This document shows positions 60,688 to 64,000 of a DNA stretch of 64,000 bases, in pieces. Source of the stretch: Kiloniellaceae bacterium (GTDB taxonomy: Bacteria; Pseudomonadota; Alphaproteobacteria; Kiloniellales; Kiloniellaceae); the NCBI GenBank assembly GCA_021776195.1, contig JAJFGK010000044.1, positions 62,001 to 126,000 on the forward strand. Reading direction: 5' to 3'. A program made the position numbers and the translations under genes. How positions within the stretch are numbered: position 1 is the stretch's first letter; each line of letters begins with the position of its first letter. Below the pieces are notes generated by a model. That model saw only the letters and a program-made list of their open reading frames with translations. It searched no databases and was not told the origin of the DNA.

Positions 60688-63138
60688 ATGCAGTCGACCA
60701 GCCCCAACAAGAACGGCAGCCCTGGAGCACTTCGATTGCGCATCTTTGACGCGACGACGATGTTCGTCGTGTCGGGCCTCTCGCTCCTGCTTCTCATTTA
60801 CATTGGGTTTGGCGAGGCACAGCGAACCTATCAGCAGTTTCATGTCGAGAAGATCACCGCACAGGCCAAAGTCGTCCAGAACGCCGTGGAAAAGTTTCTT
60901 CGGCCTGGCTTGCCGCTGAAACAGTACGTTGGGTTCTCCACACGCGGCGACCAGCTGATTCAATCCGATAACACCATCGCGGCACTTAGCGTTTTCGATC
61001 AATCGGGCAGCTTGATCTTTGTCAGTGGCGATGAAGCGGTCCCGCTCTTGCCGTTGAGCGGTGCTTCAGGCGAGCAGGTAACCGACGAAGGCAGCGTGCG
61101 GCTGTCCGATGCCTATGTTCAGGTGGTTCTGCCGCTGCGAAATCGCTTCGAGGCGGTCGGCAGTCTGACTATCACAATGCCACGCCAAGTCGTTGCCGAA
61201 CGCATCAAAACGGCGTTTCAGCCCCTGCTACTGGCCGGTCTGGTCCTGTCGCTTTGCTTTGCCTTGTTCGTCTCGATCAATGGACCCAAGCTGCTCAAAC
61301 ACCGGATGCCGTGGCTCCAGATCGCCTATGCGGTGACCTTTGTCGGGATGGCCGTGTTCGTGATTGGCACCCTGATCTCGATCTATTCAGATGGCACGCA
61401 GGTGAAGACGAAAGCCCTGGCCGATTCACTTGGACAGCGTCTGTCGGACCTCGTCGCCTTCAATCTCAACCTTGGCGAAATCTACGGCTTGGACCGTATT
61501 TTCGGCGAGTATCTGGATCTCAATCCCGATATTAGCGCGGCTGGCCTCACCATCGACGGTATCGTGAAGATTCATTCGGATCCCATCCGGGTCGGACATA
61601 GGTGGATTAGCGATCCCACGACCTACGAGTACACCGTCGACCTCACCCCGCCCGGCGGTCCCCGGGAAATCCGAGTGGCGGTGTCGCTGCCGACGGCCGT
61701 GGTCTATCGCCAGATAACGCGCAGCGTAAAGAACTTTGCGGCCCTGTTCGTGGCCTCGGCCTTTCTCGCCGGCGTGTTCCTGCAACTTGCCGCCTCGATG
61801 CAACGATTCCATGCCACGGGACGCTCGCCGAGCCTCGAATCATGCGCGCCCAGCAACGGCGACGCCGCTCTGGATCTGGTCAAGCCGGTGTTCCTGGTCG
61901 CTGTTCTGGTCGAACACTTAACCTATGCGTTCCTGCCGCAGTTCATCCAAACTCTCGTGGCGGAGGCGGGCCTCTCGGCGGGGTACTCCGCCTTGCCCTT
62001 CATGAGCTACTACCTGTTCTTCGCGGTGACCCTGGTGCCCGCGGGCTATTTTGCCGAGCGCTCCAATCCCCGCTCGTTAATCTACTGGGGGCTGGGGCTT
62101 GCGGCGGCGGGCATGCTGATGCTCACCTTCCCTGTAGATTTCAGTACCGCCGTCGTCGCGCGTTCCCTTTCCGGCGTCGGCCAGGGCATGCTGTTCATCG
62201 GCGTCCAATCCTACATTCTCGCGATGGCCTCGCCGGGCAAGAAAACCCAGGGCGCCGGAATAATCGTGTTTGGATTTCAAGGCGGCATGATTTCCGGCAT
62301 GGCGATCGGATCGCTCTTGGTTACCTATATCGGCCCGGCTGGCGTGTTCATGCTCGGCGGCTGCGTTGCGATTGCCTTGGCCCTTTACGCGATCATCGTG
62401 GTTCCCGTTCCGCGGCAGCACTTTTCGACCGGAATTCGGCTGGGCGAAACGCTCGGTCAACTGCGGCGCAGTACCTGGCAGGTCTTGGGCAACTTCCAGT
62501 TCCTCAAGACCATGTTCCTGATCGGAATCCCGACCAAAGCGGTGCTGACCGGAGTCGTGATCTTTGCCCTGCCGCTGATCCTGGCCCGGAAAGGCTATCC
62601 GTCGGAAGATATCGGGCAGATCATCATGGTCTACGCGGCGGGCGTAGTGTTGGCCAGCCGGTACTCTTCGCGTCTCGCGGACCGTGTTGGGAAAACCCAG
62701 AGCATTCTCTTCTGGGGCGCGGTGATCAGCGGTCTCGCCTTGATGCTCACTGGCTTGATCGACTGGCAGCCGGTGGCCGCGGGTGGCGGCACCTCGGTCC
62801 TGGAAACCGTCATTCTGATATCGGGCGTGGCGATCATCGGCATTGGCCACGGCTTCATCAACGCACCTGTCGTCACCCACGTCGCCGACTCCGAACTGGC
62901 GCAAAGAGTGGGCGAGAGCTCCCTGACGGCGACCTACCGCTTCCTCGAACGCATCGGTCATATCGCGGGACCGATCATCGTGGGGCAATTGTTCATGTTT
63001 GGCGGCCAGAACGCCGTTCTCCTGACCTGGATCGGCGCCGCCATTGTGGTCTTTGGATTTCTCTTTCTCATCGGGCCCGGCTCATCGGTGAAGGATGCCG
63101 GGCAAAGGCTAAACACCGCGAACGAGGAGTTGACCTGA
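60688..63138 (+). CDS. MFS transporter fused to two extracytoplasmic sensor-like domains
   Basis: 816 residues with an unusual architecture. TM1 about 24-42, then an extracytoplasmic region 43-178 of Cache-like type (IAALSVFDQSGSLIFVSGDE); TM2 179-197 and TM3 211-233; a second extracytoplasmic region 234-349 (VSLPTAVVYRQI); TM4 350-369; and a linker into a 12-helix major facilitator domain (about 395-800). Sensor domains fused to a transporter suggest transport or signalling controlled by an external ligand. It is 12 bases after the ligase-like gene and overlaps the binding-protein start by one base (TGATG). Substrate unknown. Confidence 0.82.
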   Translation: MQSTSPNKNGSPGALRLRIFDATTMFVVSGLSLLLLIYIGFGEAQRTYQQFHVEKITAQAKVVQNAVEKFLRPGLPLKQYVGFSTRGDQLIQSDNTIAALSVFDQSGSLIFVSGDEAVPLLPLSGASGEQVTDEGSVRLSDAYVQVVLPLRNRFEAVGSLTITMPRQVVAERIKTAFQPLLLAGLVLSLCFALFVSINGPKLLKHRMPWLQIAYAVTFVGMAVFVIGTLISIYSDGTQVKTKALADSLGQRLSDLVAFNLNLGEIYGLDRIFGEYLDLNPDISAAGLTIDGIVKIHSDPIRVGHRWISDPTTYEYTVDLTPPGGPREIRVAVSLPTAVVYRQITRSVKNFAALFVASAFLAGVFLQLAASMQRFHATGRSPSLESCAPSNGDAALDLVKPVFLVAVLVEHLTYAFLPQFIQTLVAEAGLSAGYSALPFMSYYLFFAVTLVPAGYFAERSNPRSLIYWGLGLAAAGMLMLTFPVDFSTAVVARSLSGVGQGMLFIGVQSYILAMASPGKKTQGAGIIVFGFQGGMISGMAIGSLLVTYIGPAGVFMLGGCVAIALALYAIIVVPVPRQHFSTGIRLGETLGQLRRSTWQVLGNFQFLKTMFLIGIPTKAVLTGVVIFALPLILARKGYPSEDIGQIIMVYAAGVVLASRYSSRLADRVGKTQSILFWGAVISGLALMLTGLIDWQPVAAGGGTSVLETVILISGVAIIGIGHGFINAPVVTHVADSELAQRVGESSLTATYRFLERIGHIAGPIIVGQLFMFGGQNAVLLTWIGAAIVVFGFLFLIGPGSSVKDAGQRLNTANEELT

Positions 63139-64000
63139 TGGTCTTCGTAGCAAAACGTTTCCGAAGTGAGTTGTTCCGATTCCTGGCGGCCTGTATGACC
63201 CTGGCCCTTCTTGCCGGAGCTTCGCCGGCAGCGGCAGCGCCGCTCTACGATCACTGGTTCGGCTACGGCGAGGACGCCCTGAAGACCTGGGAGTTCCTGG
63301 AAGTCGAGGGCAATCCCAATCAGCTGTCGATTCGGCGCAGCGACACCGAGGGTTTGGGCAAGACGAAACAGATCTTCGTGCTCTACCCCAAGCGATCCTC
63401 CGCCTATGACCTGGCCATTACCAAGATTCTCGCCGTGTTCGAGGAAAAGCAGGTCAATGCGGAGTTCACGGTGGTCAACTTCGAAAAGGACGATGCGCGC
63501 GCGCGCGCGGCGTTGAAGCTGGCGGCCGCGAACAACAGCGACATGATCTTCTCGATGGGATCGGTGGCGACCGCCTGGCTGTGGAGCAACTACCAGGGAG
63601 GCGAGATCCCGGTGGTTTCCGTCTGCTCCAAGGATCCCGTGATGCTGGGGCAGATCGACGACTATGAGAGCGGGACCGGAACCAACTTCGCCTTCACGTC
63701 GCTGAACATGCCCATCGAGGTTCAGATGGCCTATGTCCTGGAGTTGAAGCCGGAGTTGACCAATCTTGGGGTCCTGGTGGACAGCAAGAACGTCAGCGCC
63801 GTGGAAACCCAGGCCAAGCCGATTGCCGCCTACGCCAAAAGCCGTGGCATCCGCGTTCTCGACATCGCGGTGCAGGATCCCGATAACGCCAAGGAAGAGG
63901 TGGCCGAGCTGGTCGCCGACGCGGTCGCCACCATGCGCAAGAACGACCCGACCTTGAACAACAGCGTCTTCTGGGTCACCGGCAGCACGAGCGTCTTTCG
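63138..64000 (+). CDS. ABC-type uncharacterised transport system substrate-binding protein (partial at window end)
   Basis: Truncated by the window edge: 287 codons present and no stop. A signal peptide is at the N terminus (RFLAACMTLALLAGASPAAAA), followed by a periplasmic-binding fold of the ABC_sub_bind (COG2984) type, with IFVLYPKRSSAYDLAITKIL and MIFSMGSVATAWLWSNYQGGEIPVVSVCSKDPV. Such proteins are poorly characterised. The start overlaps the MFS stop by one base. Any ABC permease would lie beyond the edge. A (GC) run at 63495-63509 is a potential slippage site inside the gene. Confidence 0.8.
   Translation, partial: MVFVAKRFRSELFRFLAACMTLALLAGASPAAAAPLYDHWFGYGEDALKTWEFLEVEGNPNQLSIRRSDTEGLGKTKQIFVLYPKRSSAYDLAITKILAVFEEKQVNAEFTVVNFEKDDARARAALKLAAANNSDMIFSMGSVATAWLWSNYQGGEIPVVSVCSKDPVMLGQIDDYESGTGTNFAFTSLNMPIEVQMAYVLELKPELTNLGVLVDSKNVSAVETQAKPIAAYAKSRGIRVLDIAVQDPDNAKEEVAELVADAVATMRKNDPTLNNSVFWVTGSTSVF

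Overview
The window is GC-rich, densely packed with genes and typical of a free-living alphaproteobacterium. I would guess a Rhodospirillales/Kiloniellales-type organism, from the biotin-dependent PxpB/PxpC cluster, the hydantoinase-type genes, the GcvA-like regulators and the gene style; this is an inference, since no rRNA or marker gene is present. I saw no tRNA, rRNA, CRISPR array, insertion sequence or prophage. The last gene runs off the right edge.

Layout. (1) 328-5948: one-carbon/amine catabolic locus with two GcvT-fold paralogues, a glyoxalase-fold protein, a GMC oxidoreductase and a GcvA-type LysR regulator. (2) 6064-8705: an orphan iron(III) binding protein behind two palindromes resembling iron-responsive operators, then a QEGLA-motif (DUF1704) metallopeptidase-like protein. 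(3) 8893-14286: a leftward pxpA - biotin carrier - biotin carboxylase - pxpB - pxpC operon with a divergent LysR regulator; its parts match those of urea carboxylase, split into separate subunits. (4) 14283-15766: ArsR/AHSA1 pair divergent from a DHFR-like reductase. (5) 16029-21495: a sugar-type ABC importer with a TorT-like binding protein, two permeases and an SDR dehydrogenase. (6) 21627-36512: a second lactam/amide module with two HyuA/HyuB pairs, second copies of PxpA, PxpB and PxpC, a GMC dehydrogenase with its small subunit, a TauD-type dioxygenase and a D-amino-acid-aminotransferase-like enzyme.

(7) 36547-54095 is the most unusual part. A leftward pair encodes a secreted protein with three tail-collar-like repeats and a 1219-residue protein of propeller-like, helical and C-terminal membrane regions. 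Divergent from it is a six-gene run: a large di-haem cytochrome, an exported protein of unknown function, a single-haem protein, two tandem paralogous membrane-anchored di-haem cytochromes, and a patatin lipase whose catalytic Ser and Asp are separated by about 660 residues of mostly membrane sequence. A MurNAc-amidase-like gene converges on it. Together this suggests an uncharacterised envelope-located lipid or hydrophobic-substrate oxidation system.

(8) 54359-64000: a REC-PAS-histidine kinase, a Rcp1-like single-domain response regulator translationally coupled to a PAS/GAF histidine kinase, and then a divergent operon of an ATP-grasp (D-Ala-D-Ala-ligase-like) enzyme, an MFS transporter fused to two extracytoplasmic sensor-like domains, and an ABC-type substrate-binding protein cut off by the window end.
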